This document shows, piece by piece, positions 1-10,972 of a DNA stretch of 64,000 nucleotides. The position numbers and the translations under genes are program-made. The stretch lies in assembly GCA_027924585.1 (NCBI GenBank), contig BSBM01001138.1:13387001-13451000 (forward strand). The letters run 5' to 3'. Source of the stretch: Larix kaempferi. Lineage: Eukaryota > Streptophyta > Pinopsida > Pinales > Pinaceae. The notes below the pieces were generated by a model. It searched no databases. It saw only the letters and a list, made by a program, of their open reading frames with translations, and was not told the origin of the DNA. Position 1 is the stretch's first letter. The number at the start of each line of letters is the position of its first letter.

Positions 1-1130
1 TTAATGGAGAACACAAAAAGGATCGACCGACCCTTCTTGCAATGTTCAACTATTATGAAAACAATACTGGGAATAACTAGGGTCGATCGAACATATAAAA
101 ATAGTTTGTCCCGACTTCCGTTTTCCGACAAGAAGGATCGACCACCCCTTCTTTTCATAGTTAACTTTGAAAACCTTTATCCAACAATTCAGCTATATCC
201 ATAATGGAGAACACAAGAACGATCGACCGACCCTTCTTACAGTGTCGAAATATTATGAAAAGAATATTGGTAATAAGAAGGGTCGACCGACCCTTCTTGC
301 AGTCTCAAAATATTATGAAAATAATACGGGGAATTTTTTATTTGAAAATTGCAATTTTCATTTCTAAATGTTAAAAGTTTTAAGGTGAAAAGTTATAACA
401 TATAAAAACTATTTGTCCCGACTTCCATTTTCGGACAAGAAGGATCAATCGCCCCTTCTTTTCGTAATTAATTGTGAAAACATTTATCCAACAATTAAGC
501 TATATCCACAATGGAGAACACAAGAAGGATCGACCGATCCTTCTTGCAGTGTCGAAATATTATGAAAATAGTATTGGGAATATGAAGGGTCGACCGACCT
601 TTCTTGCAGTGTTGAACTATTATGAGAATAATATTGGGAATAATAAGGGTCGGATGACCCTTCAGTTATGAGGTAATTGTAAAAATAGAACACCTTGGAA
701 TTTATATTATATAAAAATGGTTTTTTACGACTTTCGTTGTACGACAAGAAGGATCGGCCGCTCCCTCTTTCGTAGTTAATTGTGAAAATATTTATCCAAC
801 AACTCAGCTATAGCCATAACAGAGAATACAAGAAGGATCGGCCAACCCTTCTTGTAGTGTCAAACTATTATGAAACCAATATTGGGAATAAGAAGGGTCG
901 GCCGACTCTTCATTTAGGAGGGAATTGTAACAATAGAAAACCTTGGAGAAAGAGCGGCCGCTCTTTCTCTGAAAATATTTCCACTTGCTAGCAAAGTCTT
1001 TAAAGAAAAAATTATATAAATTTTGTTGTTAAAATTTTGATATCTGGTATCCTAGGGTGACACGTGGAAAGATCATATTGTGATACGTGGCATATTTGAT
1101 TTGGAACTTTGAGCAGACCCAAAAGTATAT
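1..1130 (+). repeat. Hairpin-repeat array, subfamily A, locus 1
   Basis: Roughly 300-bp units are repeated in tandem. Each unit opens with a block like GACAAGAAGGATCGRCCGCC, followed by TTATCCAACAATTCAGCTAT, a second GAAGGATCGACCGACCCTTC block, an AATAATATTGGGAATAAGAA block and a third near-palindrome GAAGGGTCGGCCGACCCTTC. The array ends with the perfect palindrome at about 950-970 (AAAGAGCGGCCGCTCTTT). A conserved tail follows, with GTGACACGTGG and a second GATACGTGG about 30 bp later. The left edge is cut by the window. No conserved coding frame is apparent; the short ORFs through it are by-products of the palindromes. This is either a non-autonomous element with internal tandem repeats or a dispersed satellite. 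Confidence 0.85.
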
Positions 1131-1455
1131 TGTTTCTATTTAAAAAAAAAAAGAATGTTTATGTCTGGTTAATTGCAGTCATAATCATTCCAACTAATGG
1201 CATCACTATCTGCATTGTCATCTAGGAATGTCCTTTTCCAACACAGTATCCTGCTTAAATTTTAATTAGCATTATGGTGTGTCTGGGAATGCATGCATGT
1301 GTTGCTTGTTTTTTAAAGTATACATGGAATCAGTGTTGAATATAATTGTCATTGATTTTGTATCTACCCCATTGCAATAAAAAGTAAAATGTTTCTATTG
1401 AAAAAAAAGAAAAAAGAAAGAAAGAATGTTTCTCTTTAAAAACTATGCCCTGCGT
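1130..1455. other. A-rich spacer, no gene
   Basis: Non-coding spacer after the repeat tail. It contains short purine/A runs and the phrase TAAAATGTTTCTATT, which is repeated several times in the matching copy-2 region (5640-6068). Nothing else is recognisable. Confidence 0.6.
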
Positions 1456-1800
1456 CTACATGCCCTCATATGAGCAGCCATGATATACCAATTAAAAAAT
1501 CTGAACCACCAAAAATCCACCCAGAATTTCAGCCAAGCTTTAAATTGCAGCTCTCTCGAATGGAGGTCGCCTACTCCATTGAAAATATTATAGGAATTTC
1601 TATGGAAAGCAGGGCAGAGAGCCGACTTGACTCCCGAGGATTTTCACAGAAGCCCACACATACGAGAGGATTTCCATTAATGGCTTTGTAGAGATTGAAT
1701 GACTCAAAATCCATGTAAAAGGCCATCTCGTACAATCATTTCGTAGTACTTGCTCGGCAGTGCGGTACAACCAAAATTACTACCTTCAGCATGGAGGCAG
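1456..1800 (-). pseudogene. Truncated copy of the uncharacterised ORF at 7266-7883
   Basis: Closely similar on DNA level to 7560-7900. Reading the minus strand gives pieces such as the WPFTWIL region and SYVWASVKILGS in a different frame. The intact counterpart encodes a 205-residue reading frame on the minus strand. Here the frame is disrupted and its downstream half is missing, because 1443 is joined directly to the TCTACATGCCCTC segment. No function can be assigned. Confidence 0.6.
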
Positions 1801-2165
1801 TTATGCCTAAGGAAGCAAAGATAGAAACGAATTGTGTAAACCAACATCAGCATAATGATTGAGGGCATAATTTATTGGAGGCATGACGTTACAGGGTGTC
1901 TAGCTGACTCCTACCCCGTGTCATCCTCCACTACCGTCCCTTCAAACGAGCCTGCATCTATCTGAATAGTATTGTTATGATGGTTGATAGTACAGTCATG
2001 ATGGTTGATAGAGGTGTAGATGGCGAAAGCTAAGCATTGAGCTACATAGTATTAAATGCGGCAGCTCCACTACCGTCCCTTCAAACGAGCCTGCATTTGT
2101 CTGAATAAAAGATGCCGCCAACCTTCAGCGACTAACAAGGACAATCTAAAACGTTGAGCAACTTT
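1800..2165. other. Non-coding spacer
   Basis: Shared with 7900-8250 in copy 2. It contains a short internal duplication (CCACTACCGTCCCTTCAAAC twice, near 1930 and 2068; ATGATGGTTGATAG twice near 1980). No gene is seen. Confidence 0.55.
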
Positions 2166-2585
2166 AGCCTTTGAAAGTGTCAATATCAACCTAAAGTGAA
2201 AAAACGGGTTCTGAAAGTGGCAATATTGTCTTTGAAAAGTGTGTTTTTCAATTCAAATAGTGTGTTTTTTTACTACTTATGAACCTTAAAATTACAGTTT
2301 TTTGTTATAAAAATATGAATTTCAATTTAGAAAGTGTGAATTTCAAATCAAAAAATGCAATTTTTGATTTAAAAAGTGTGAATTTCAAATAAAAAAATGC
2401 AAAATTTGATTTGAAAAGGGTGAATTTGAATCAAATAATGAAAATTCTCTTTTAGAAACTGTGAATTTAAAATTAAAAAATGCAATTTCTGATTTGAAAT
2501 GTGTCAATTTCAAATCAAAAAATTCAATTTTTTATTTGAAAATTGCAATTTGCATTTGTAAATGTTCAAAATGTAAGGTGAAAAG
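2165..2585. repeat. AT-rich dyad repeat block
   Basis: Repeats of a phrase like GTGAATTTCAAAT followed by CAAAAAATGCAATTTTTGAT. The units contain inverted halves (TTCAAATC ... GATTTGAA), so the block can form a chain of small stem-loops. The same block precedes hairpin arrays at 8250-8680 and, shortened, at 17150-17235. It therefore looks like the left-hand part of the same element rather than random AT-rich DNA. Confidence 0.7.
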
Positions 2586-3800
2586 TTATAAAAATGGTTG
2601 TCCCAACTTCCGTTTTACGACAAGAAGGATCGGCCGCCCCTTCTTTTCGTTGTTAGTTGTGAAAACATTTATCCAGCAATTCAGCTATATCCATAATGGA
2701 TAACACAAGAAGGATCGAGCAACCCTTCTTGCAGTGTCGAACTAATATGAAAATAATATTGGGAATAAGAAGGGTCAGTCGACCCTTTTGGGAGTGTCGA
2801 ACTATTATAAAAATAATATTGAGAATAAGATTGGGAGGTCGACCCTTCAATTAGGAGGGAATTGTAAAAATAGAACACCTTGTAAGTTATAACATATAAA
2901 AATGGTTTCTGACGACTTTTGTCTTCGATCTTTGTTTTTCGACAAGAAGGATCAGCCGCCCCTTCTTTTCATAGTTAACTGTGAAAACATGTATCCAGCA
3001 ACTCAGTTATATCCATAATGGATAACACAAGAAGGATCGAGTGACTCTTCTTGCAGTGTCGAACTAATATGAAAATAATATTGGGAATAAGAAGGGTCGG
3101 TCGACCCTTTTGGGAGTGTCTAAATATTATAAAAATAATATTGGGAATAAAATGGGGCGGTCGACCCTTCAATTATGATGGAATTGTAAAAATAGAACAC
3201 CTTGGAAGTTATATCGTATAAAAATGGTTTGTCTCGACTTCCGTTTTACGACGAGAAGGATCGTATGCCCCTTCTTTTCGTAATTAATTGTGAAAACCTT
3301 TATCTAACAATTTAGCAATAGCCATAATGGATATTGCAAGAAGGATCGGCTAACCCTTCTTACAGTGTCGAACTATTATGAAACGAATATTGTGAATAAG
3401 AAGGGTCGGCCGACCCTTCATTTAGGAGGGAATTGTAACCATAGAAAACCTTGGAGAAAGAGCGGACGCTCTTTCTCTGAGAATATTTATACTTGCCAGC
3501 AAAGTATTTAAACCAAAAATTGTATAAATTTTGTTGTTAAAATGTTGATATCTTCTATCCTAGTGTGACACGTGGAACGATATTACTGAGACACGTAGCA
3601 TATTTGATTTCGCACATTGAGTATAGTGAGGTTACTATTTTTTCTTTGATTTGGCACATTGAGTATAGCGAGGTTACTAAATATGGTTTAACCACAACAC
3701 AATCGGGAAATGAAAATTCACTGATAGTAGTTTTAAGGATTAGGCATATGCAAGATTATCCTGTAGTTGGAAATGCTAATTGAAAAATTAACATCAATTT
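2586..3800 (+). repeat. Hairpin-repeat array, subfamily A, locus 2 (2 units + terminal unit + tail)
   Basis: Unit starts are recognisable near 2586, 2884 and 3205 (AAGTTATA...AAAAATGG). The terminal unit ends at the degenerate GAGCGGACGCTCTTTC block near 3461. The tail carries TGTGACACGTGGAACGAT and two copies of GCACATTGAGTATAG, followed by a conserved stretch through TGGTTTAACCACAACACAAT. The tail is nearly the same as at 9960-10200 and 17900-18140. Confidence 0.85.
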
Positions 3801-4554
3801 ATTAATTTATGTTAATGATTTGCAGAAATAGACAAATGTTTTAATTAAATAAATTCACTTCAAACATAAAAGACCACAGATCATTAGTAAAGACAGATCC
3901 AAACTGTAGATCAATGTATGGATTATTGATTGCAAAAATTAAATAGTGTTCATAAATAATCTGAAGTGAAAATCAACATTCATGAACAGTGTAAAGGAGA
4001 TTAATTACTTATCTGTTCAAATTACTATCAACCAATTAAAATTAACTAATGGCAAATTAAGGGTTCAAGCGCATTCAAGATTGACCTATAACTGATATGT
4101 CAATTGAAAAATTAACATCAATTATAATTTTATGTAAAAACCATTTGCAGAAATAGCTAAAAGTTTTAATTGAATAAATTCTTTTAAAACATTAAGGATA
4201 CACAGATCATAAGCAGAGAAAAATCAAAATTGTAGATCAATGTAATTATAGATTGCAAAAGATTAAACAATATGGTTAAACAACCCAAAAGTGAAAATAA
4301 ATATTGATCAAAGAAATTTGATTAATAGACAAAAGAGTATGCAAGAGAATAACATAACTGTATTACTGAAATTTTGCAAGAAATTACAAGCCCTACATTA
4401 ACCAGAGTATGCCCATTCTCTTTTGCTGATTTTCTCCTCCAAATTCCATCATGAACCCTAGCCTACGAGAGAACTACCCTTTAAATAATAATTACAATTT
4501 TGTTACAAAGGATAAATTCCCCCAAAAAATAGGGATTTAAAAAATCGAACTAGG
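3800..4554. other. AT-rich 3' flank, no gene
   Basis: Non-coding and AT-rich. It contains a diverged internal duplication: GAAAAATTAACATCAAT occurs near 3781 and again near 4110, each followed by TTGCAGAAATAG and by GTAGATCAATGTA. The same arrangement is found at 10200-10972. Its position is downstream of the stop of the minus-strand decayed gene. Confidence 0.6.
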
Positions 4555-5381
4555 CTAATGGCCAAGAAAATTTTGCCACATGGCTGCAATTTCTAACAAT
4601 TCATGTATATTTGGATAATTGACCAACTCAAGCCCTAGCTAGGCATCACACATAAAATTTTCCAGCTTGTTTTTAGCCAAATTATGCCAAATACCAATAA
4701 AAATGTGGATCATTCCCTCAATGGCAACATGTTGCCTGATTAACTGATCCACGTCATCAATCTTGATATGCTCGAGGTGCTAGATGTTCTCTTTAGCTTC
4801 CTCGCATCAATGTTCAACCTGTTCTAGCATCAAATTCAATGGACAAGCGCTTTCAATGAGGTCCATGGTATGGAACTACAACTTCTTCATGATGCTATCC
4901 ACAACGTACCATCTCCTTCCACAAACACCTTGTGCTTTCTGGATAGTATCTCCAACCATATCATTTAGATCATGCCAAGCACACAACGCAGTTTTGATTT
5001 TCTTCGGTTGGAAACTAGTGAGAGTAGGAATATTCTCAGGTCTCTCCTTAATGGACCTCTGCCATTCCACAATATCTTCATTAACCTTAAAGGCTTGTTG
5101 TCTTTTAGCTACCTGTTGATCAAGAGTAACAGACATCTTCCAAAAAACAATGTGAGTCTCGTGGATATCATTCAAGGTGTCAAACAATTCAGCTAGCAAC
5201 TTACAGTGTTCATCATTCACCTGAATGGCTAAATCCTTAAACTCCAGTTGGGAAAACCAAGAGAATGCAGAGGAAGCTGCACTTGCAGTTGCATCCTCAC
5301 ATTTCTTTTCTAGCACAGCTATCCTTTGTGTATTGGCAGCATTTACAACTTCTGCATCATGTAACTTAACCTGGAGAGAGG
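4555..5381 (-). pseudogene. C-terminal fragment of uncharacterised coiled-coil protein (copy 1)
   Basis: Duplicate of the C-terminal part of the gene at 10973-14543. Reading minus from 5381 it matches the copy-2 protein (VKLHDAEVVNAANTQRI, then EKKCEDATASAASSAF, SIKERPENIPTLTSF, ending MWQNFLGH and TAG at 4555-4557). The in-frame TGA after the VEH residues is shared with copy 2, so that lesion is older than the duplication. An extra stop is present after MKKL. At 5381 the coding sequence is cut and joined to a hairpin repeat, which supplies a chimeric start (MKGWPTLLIPN). The protein family is not recognised. Helical, Glu/Lys/Gln-rich composition suggests coiled coil. Confidence 0.75.
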
Positions 5382-5385
5382 TATT

Positions 5386-5640
5386 GGGAATAAGAAGGGT
5401 CGGCCAACCTTTCATTTAGGAGGGAATTGTAACAATAGAAAACCTTGGGGAAAGAGCGGCCGCTCTTTCTATGAAAATATTTCCACTTGCCAGCAAAGTC
5501 TTTAAAGCAAAAATTATATAAATTTTGTTGTTAAAATTTTGATATCTAGTATCCTAGGGTGACACGTGGAATGATCATATTGTGACACGTGGCATATTTG
5601 ATTTGGGACTTTGAGCAGACCCAAAAGTATATTGTTTCTA
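5386..5640 (+). repeat. Hairpin-repeat subfamily A, partial terminal unit + tail (locus 3)
   Basis: Starts mid-unit at TATTGGGAATAAGAAGGGTC, has the perfect palindrome AAAGAGCGGCCGCTCTTT near 5452-5470, and the tail with paired ACACGTGG motifs (about 5561 and 5587). It is the duplicate of 883-1130. Confidence 0.85.
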
Positions 5641-6068
5641 TTTAAAAAATAAACAAAAAGAAAGAATGTTTATGTCTGGTTAATCGCAGTCATAATCATT
5701 CCAACTAATGGCATCACTATCTGCATTGTCATCTGGGAATGTACTTTTCCAACACAGTATCCTGCTTAAATTTTAATTAGCATTATGGTGTGTCTGGGAA
5801 TGCAAGCATGTGTTGCTTGTTTTTGAAATTATACATGCAATCAGTGTTGAATATAATTGTCATTGATTTTGTATCTATCCCATTGCAATAAACAGTAAAA
5901 TGTTTCTATTTAAAAAAAAAAGAAAAAAGAAAGAATGTTTCTCTTTAAAAACTAAAATGTTTCTATTTAAAAAAACGCAAAAAGAAAAAGTAAAATGTTT
6001 CTATTTAAAAAAATAAAAATAAAGAATGTTTCTCTTTAAAAAGTAAAATGTTTCTATTAAAAAAAAAA
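5640..6068. repeat. A-rich spacer with short TAAAATGTTTCTATT repeats
   Basis: TAAAATGTTTCTATTTAAAA recurs several times between 5895 and 6060, separated by A-runs. It probably marks slippage or local duplication. No gene is seen. Confidence 0.6.
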
Positions 6069-6919
6069 TGTTGGCGCATTCAGCAAGTTGAAAGAATCAA
6101 AATGGAAGACACAATTACTGAATACAATTACAGACGAGCGCCCAACAGCTCGTGCCATACTGAGTATGGTCAATAAGCCAGAAAAGATAAAACCAAGGAG
6201 CATACAACCAGGCTACCTGTAGATAAAACCCGTGTTGACTCAACTCTTCTCGACAGGGGTTCTCACTGTTGTCAACAAGCACCAACAATCCCTTATACAC
6301 CGTCCCAGAAAGGAGTTACCCTTCCTAGCAACACCTGCGAAGCAAGTGAGGTCTCACCCGAGGTGGATAAGGGTGCTGCAGGAACCAAGTTTCCACAATG
6401 GCATTGAGAATATGCTTTACCCACAAACTCTTATCGCAAAAAGTTAACCAAAAATCATCAACTTGACAGCATACTATTTACTCATCATTCGCATATTATG
6501 TAAGCAATTCGCAGATTCAACATAAAGTAAACATTCACAATAACATATCCATTCTACTTAATTGCATGAACCATTATCATTCAATCCACAGCATAATAGA
6601 CATAATGAAACATTCACCACCACACAGAGATAGAGACAGAATTAGAACAATAATCAAACAGCTTCATGCATTCATTAAACTCTGTGGTAAACCTGTCGCA
6701 GGAACAGTCAAAACATAATGTTGCGGATCCAAATTACACCAAAAAGAGCATTTCTCCATTATCTCTCTCTTCTAATCTTCCCTTAGGCTTACAATTCGCT
6801 TCTATTTATATGTTATTTAATGGTCCATATTGAGCGATTCTAACAATTGAATATTTATATGCTATTCAATGGTCCATATTGACCAATTCTAATAATTGAA
6901 TATTGACCGAGTAGCCCCC
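6069..6919 (-). mobile_element. Possible LTR of an unrecognised retroelement
   Basis: On the minus strand the segment begins near TGGGGGCTACTCGG and ends CGCCAACA, the common TG...CA form of plant LTRs. It includes TATATAAATAGAAG-like promoter sequence on that strand (near 6815). I found no second matching LTR in the window, so this is a tentative solo or truncated LTR. The adjacent minus-strand reading frame (7266-7883) may be part of the same element. Confidence 0.3.
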
Positions 6920-7265
6920 ATAACAAAACCACGCTAACATCTGGAGTCTACACCGAGACTGAAATTCCAAAGACATGGAAAAATGCACAGAAAAAATAGC
7001 GAGCCACCAGCGAAAAATCCACAAAAAAAACAGCGAGCCACCAGCGATCCGGATGCTGACCACCAAGACTAGCACGAACGCAGACCGGGAAGACAAATCA
7101 GGGAGCAGGGTTCTCCCCCCATGGGGAAACTGGTTCTTCATGAGGGAAGTCCCTCGAGGTATCCATGTAATATTTCAGAGCAGACTTGAGCAAGCGAACA
7201 CCGACCGAATAAGTTTGTTGGCCGCCTTTTATAATTTGGAGGTCTTCACGAAGGCTATGAGCCAG

Positions 7266-7883
7266 CTAGATCCTCGCTTGAATTTCGCAAGCAAACAAGA
7301 TCCTCACCGCCCAGTAGGGGTTGGAGATTAATTTTCGACCCAAGTGGGCTTCGTATTCCCGGAGAAGGGATAATTCACAGTGTGCTATATGCGCCTCTAT
7401 CGGAGCAGGCGTCTCTACTAGATACTGAGCCCCCCAATTGAAGGTCTGCGGGGAAGACTCTTCCATCCCCATGGTGTGTTGTTGAGATGAACCTTCTCCC
7501 TGAGAGCAACTTCCCCCCCCAGGTCGTGAAGACCCTACACCCCTACTGGATCCCATATGTCTACATGCCCTCATACGGGTAGCCATGATATACCAATTAA
7601 AAAAATTGAACCACCAGAATTCCACCCAGAAGTTCAGCCAAGCTTTAAATTGCAGCTCTCTCGAATGGAGGTCGCCTACTCCATTGAAAATATTTATAGG
7701 AATTTCTATGGAAAGCAGGGTGGAGAGCCGACTTGACTCCCAAGGATTTTCACAGAAGCCCACACATACGAGAGGATTTCCATTAATGGCTTTGTAGAGA
7801 TTGAATGTCTCAAAATCCATGTAAAAGGCCATCTCGTACAATTTAAAATCATTTTGCAGTACTTGCTTGGCAGCACGGTACAA
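7266..7883 (-). CDS. Uncharacterised 205-residue reading frame
   Basis: Open frame of about 205 codons on the minus strand. The N-terminal half is rich in aromatic residues (FNFFNW, WLNFWVEFWW). It is followed by a Gly/Ser/Gln-rich linker (SSRGVGSSRPGGGSCSQG) and a C-terminal helical stretch (LSLLREYEAHLGRKL). No catalytic or nucleic-acid-binding motif is visible. The 5' half has a broken duplicate at 1456-1800. Because the frame runs across the point where copy 1 is interrupted, copy 2 is likely the ancestral arrangement. It may belong to a retroelement lying between a possible LTR at 6069-6919 and the repeat region, but I do not recognise the protein. The start codon is uncertain. Confidence 0.35.
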   Translation of the reverse strand: MYRAAKQVLQNDFKLYEMAFYMDFETFNLYKAINGNPLVCVGFCENPWESSRLSTLLSIEIPINIFNGVGDLHSRELQFKAWLNFWVEFWWFNFFNWYIMATRMRACRHMGSSRGVGSSRPGGGSCSQGEGSSQQHTMGMEESSPQTFNWGAQYLVETPAPIEAHIAHCELSLLREYEAHLGRKLISNPYWAVRILFACEIQARI

Positions 7884-7899
7884 CCAGAATTATTGCCTT

Positions 7900-8250
7900 C
7901 AGCACGGAGGCAGTTATGCCTAAGGAAGCAATGATAGAAACTAATTGTGTAAACTAGCATCAACATAATGATTGAGGGCGTAATTTATTGGAGGCATGAC
8001 GTTACAGGGCATCTGGTTGACTCCTACCCCATGTCATCCTCCACTACTATCCCTTCAAATGAGCCTGCATCTATCTGAATAGTATTTTCATGATGGTTGA
8101 TAGAGGTGTATACGGCGAAAGTTAAGCATTGAGCTGCAGTGTATTAAATGCGACAACTCCACTACCGTCCCTTCAAACGAGCCTGCATTTTTCTGAATAA
8201 AATATGCCGCCAACCTTCAACGACTAACAAGGACAGTCTAAAACGTTGAG
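7900..8250. other. Non-coding spacer (duplicate of 1800-2165)
   Basis: Shared with copy 1; no gene. It carries the CCACTACCGTCCCTTCAAAC phrase near 8158 and a diverged copy near 8040. Confidence 0.55.
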
Positions 8251-8680
8251 CAACTTTAGCCTTTGAAAGTGTCAATATCAACCTTTCTAAAGTGCAAAAA
8301 TGGGTTCTGAAAGTGGCAATATTGTCTTTGAAAAGTGTGTTTTTCAATTCAAATAGTGTGTTTTTTGACTACCTATGAACCTTAAAATTGCAGTCTTTTG
8401 TTATAAAACTATGAATTTCAATTTAGAAAGTGTGAATTTCAAATAAAAAAATGCAAATTTTGATTTGAAAAGTGTGAATTTCAAATAAAAAAATGCAAAA
8501 TTTGATTTGAAAAGGGTGAATTTGAAATCAAATAATGAAAATTCTCTTTTGGAAACTGTGAATTTAAAATTAAAAAATGCAATTTCTGATTTGAAATGTG
8601 TCGATTTCAAATCAAAAAATTCAATTTTTTATTTGAAAATTGCAATTTGCATTTGTAAATGTTCAAAATGTAAGGTGAAA
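8250..8680. repeat. AT-rich dyad repeat block (copy 2)
   Basis: Duplicate of 2165-2585, slightly shorter in its left part. It consists of repeats of GTGAATTTCAAAT with inverted halves TTCAAATC/GATTTGAA. Confidence 0.7.
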
Positions 8681-10200
8681 AGTTATAAAAATGGTTGTCC
8701 CAACTTCCGTTTTCCGACAAGAAGGATCGGCCGCCCCTTCTTTTCGTAGTTAGTTGTGAAAACATTTATCCAGCAATTTAGCTATATCCATAATGGATAA
8801 CACAAGAAGGATTGAGCGACCCTTCTTGCAGTGTCGAACTAATATGAAAATAATATTGGGAATAAGAAGGGTCAATCGACCCTTTCGGGAGTGTCGAACT
8901 ATTATAAAAATAATATTGAGAATAAGATTGGGAGGTTGACCCTTCAATTACGAGGGAATTGTAAAAATAGAGCACCTTGTAAGTTATAACATATAAAAAT
9001 GGTTTCTGATGACTTTTGTCTTCGATCTTTGTTTTTCGACAAGAAGGATCAGCTGCCCCTTCTTTTCGTAGTTAACTGTGAAAACATCTATCCAGCAACT
9101 CAGTTATATCCATAATGGATAACACAAGAAGGATCGAGCAACCCTTCTTGCAGTGTCGAACTAATATGAAAATAATATTGGGAATAAGAAGGGTCAGTCG
9201 ACCCTTTTGGGAGTGTTGAACTATTATAAAAATAATATTGAGAATAAGATTGGGAGGTCGACCCTTCAATTACGAGGGAATTGTAAAAATAGAACACCTT
9301 GTAAGTTATAACATATAAAAATGGTTTCTGACGACTTTTGTCTTCGATCTTTGTTTTTTGACAAGAAGGATCAACTGCCCCTTCTTTTCGTAGTTAACTG
9401 TGAAAACATGTATCCAGCAACTCAGTTATATCTATAATGGATAACACAAGAAGGATCGAGCAACCCTTCTTGCAGTGTCGAACTAATATGAAAATAATAT
9501 TGGGAATAAGAAGGGTCGGTCGACTCTTTTGGGAGTGTCTAAATATTATAAAAATAATATTGGGAATAAGATGGGGCGGTCGACCCTTCAATTATGAGGA
9601 AATTGTAAAAATAGAACACCTTGGAAGTTATATCATATAAAAATGGTTTGTCCCGACTTCCATTTTACGACGAGAAGGATCGTCTGCCCCTTCTTTTCGT
9701 AATTAATTGTGAAAACCTTTATCCAACAATTTAGCAATAGCCATAATGGAGAATGCAAGAAGGATCGGCTGACCCTTCTTGCAGTGTCGAACTATCATGA
9801 AATGAATATTGCGAATAAGAAGGGTCGACCGACCCTTCATTTAGGAGGGAATTGTAACCATAGAAAACCTTGGAGAAAGAGCGACCTCTCTTTCTCTGAG
9901 AGTATTTATACTTGCCAGCAAAGTCTTTAAAGCAAAAATTGTATAAATTTTGTTGTTAAAATGTTGATATCTTCTATCCTAGGGTGACACGTGGAATGGT
10001 ACTATTGAGACATGTGGCATATTTGATTTTGCACATTGAGTATAACGAGGTTACTATTTTTTCTTTGATTTGGCACATTGAGTATAGCGAGGTTACTAAA
10101 TATGGTTTAACCACAACACAATCGAGAAATGAAAATTCACTGATAGTAGTTTTAAGGATTATGCACATGCAAGATTACCATGTAGTTGGAAATGCTAATT
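8680..10200 (+). repeat. Hairpin-repeat array, subfamily A, locus 4 (3 units + terminal unit + tail)
   Basis: Unit starts lie near 8680, 8981, 9303 and 9626, i.e. a 322-bp period for the inner units. The two inner units (8981 and 9303) share TTTCTGAYGACTTTTGTC and are nearly identical, while the copy-1 array has only one such unit (2884). The terminal palindrome is degenerate (GAGCGACCTCTCTTTC near 9877). The tail with ACACGTGG begins near 9985. Confidence 0.85.
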
Positions 10201-10972
10201 GAAAAATTAACATTAATTTATTAATTTATGTTAATCATTTGCAGAAATAGACAAATGTTTTAATTAAATAAATTCACTTCAAACATAAGACACACAGATC
10301 ATTAGTAAAGACAAATCCAAACTGTAGATCAATGTATGGATTATTGATTGCAAAAATTAAACAGTGTTCATAAATAATCTGAAGTGAAAATCAACATTCA
10401 TGAACCCTGTAAAGGAGATTAATTAGTTATCTGTTCAAATTACTATCAACTAATTAAAATTAACTGATGGCAAATTAAGGGTTCAAGCACATTCAAGATT
10501 GACATGTAACTGATATGTCAATTGAAAAATTAACATCAATTATAATTTTCTGTAAAAACCATTTGTAGAAATAGCTAAAAGTTTTAATTGAATAAATTCT
10601 TTTAAAACATTAAGGATACATAGATCGTAAGCAGAGAAAAATCAAAATTGTAGATCAATGTAATTATAGATTGCAAAAGATTAAACAGTATGGTTAAACA
10701 ACCTGAAAGTGAAAATCAATATTGATCAAATAAATTTGATTAATAGACAAAAGAGTATGCAAGAGAATAACATAACTGTATTACTGAAATTTTGCAAGAA
10801 ATTACAATCCCTGCATTAACCAAAGTATGCCCAGTCTCTTTTGCTGATTTTCTCCTCCAAATTCCATCATGATCCCTAGCCTACGAGAGAACTACCCTTT
10901 AAATAATAATTACAATTTTGTTACAAAGGATAAATTCCCCCAAAAAATAGGGATTTAAAAAATCAAACTAGG
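10200..10972. other. AT-rich 3' flank, no gene
   Basis: Copy-2 counterpart of 3800-4554, downstream of the stop of the minus-strand gene. Nothing coding is seen. Confidence 0.6.

Larger units (their letters stand above)
880..5385. repeat. Tandem segmental duplication, copy 1 (about 4.5 kb)
   Basis: The segment from TATTGGGAATAAGAAGGGTC (near 880) to GAGGTATT (near 5385) reappears in the same order and orientation from 5382 to 11804. It contains the repeat tail, a fragment of an uncharacterised ORF, an AT-rich dyad region, hairpin array 2 and the 3' end of a decayed gene. At 5382-5385 the gene sequence stops abruptly and the hairpin repeat begins. In copy 2 the corresponding position continues into gene sequence. 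The four bases TATT are shared by both parents at the joint. Confidence 0.85.

Noticed and set aside
6069-6919. Full LTR retrotransposon with gag at 7266-7883
   Set aside because: No second LTR, PBS or recognisable gag domain was found; only a tentative LTR is reported.
2653-9591. Family of small genes inside the hairpin arrays
   Set aside because: The frames exist on both strands and in several phases at once and follow from near-identical DNA units; no start context or domain. Kept only as a low-interest test.
2586-9640. CRISPR-like regular repeats
   Set aside because: Units are 300 bp or more with conserved 'spacers', no cas genes and a eukaryotic context. They are tandem hairpin units.
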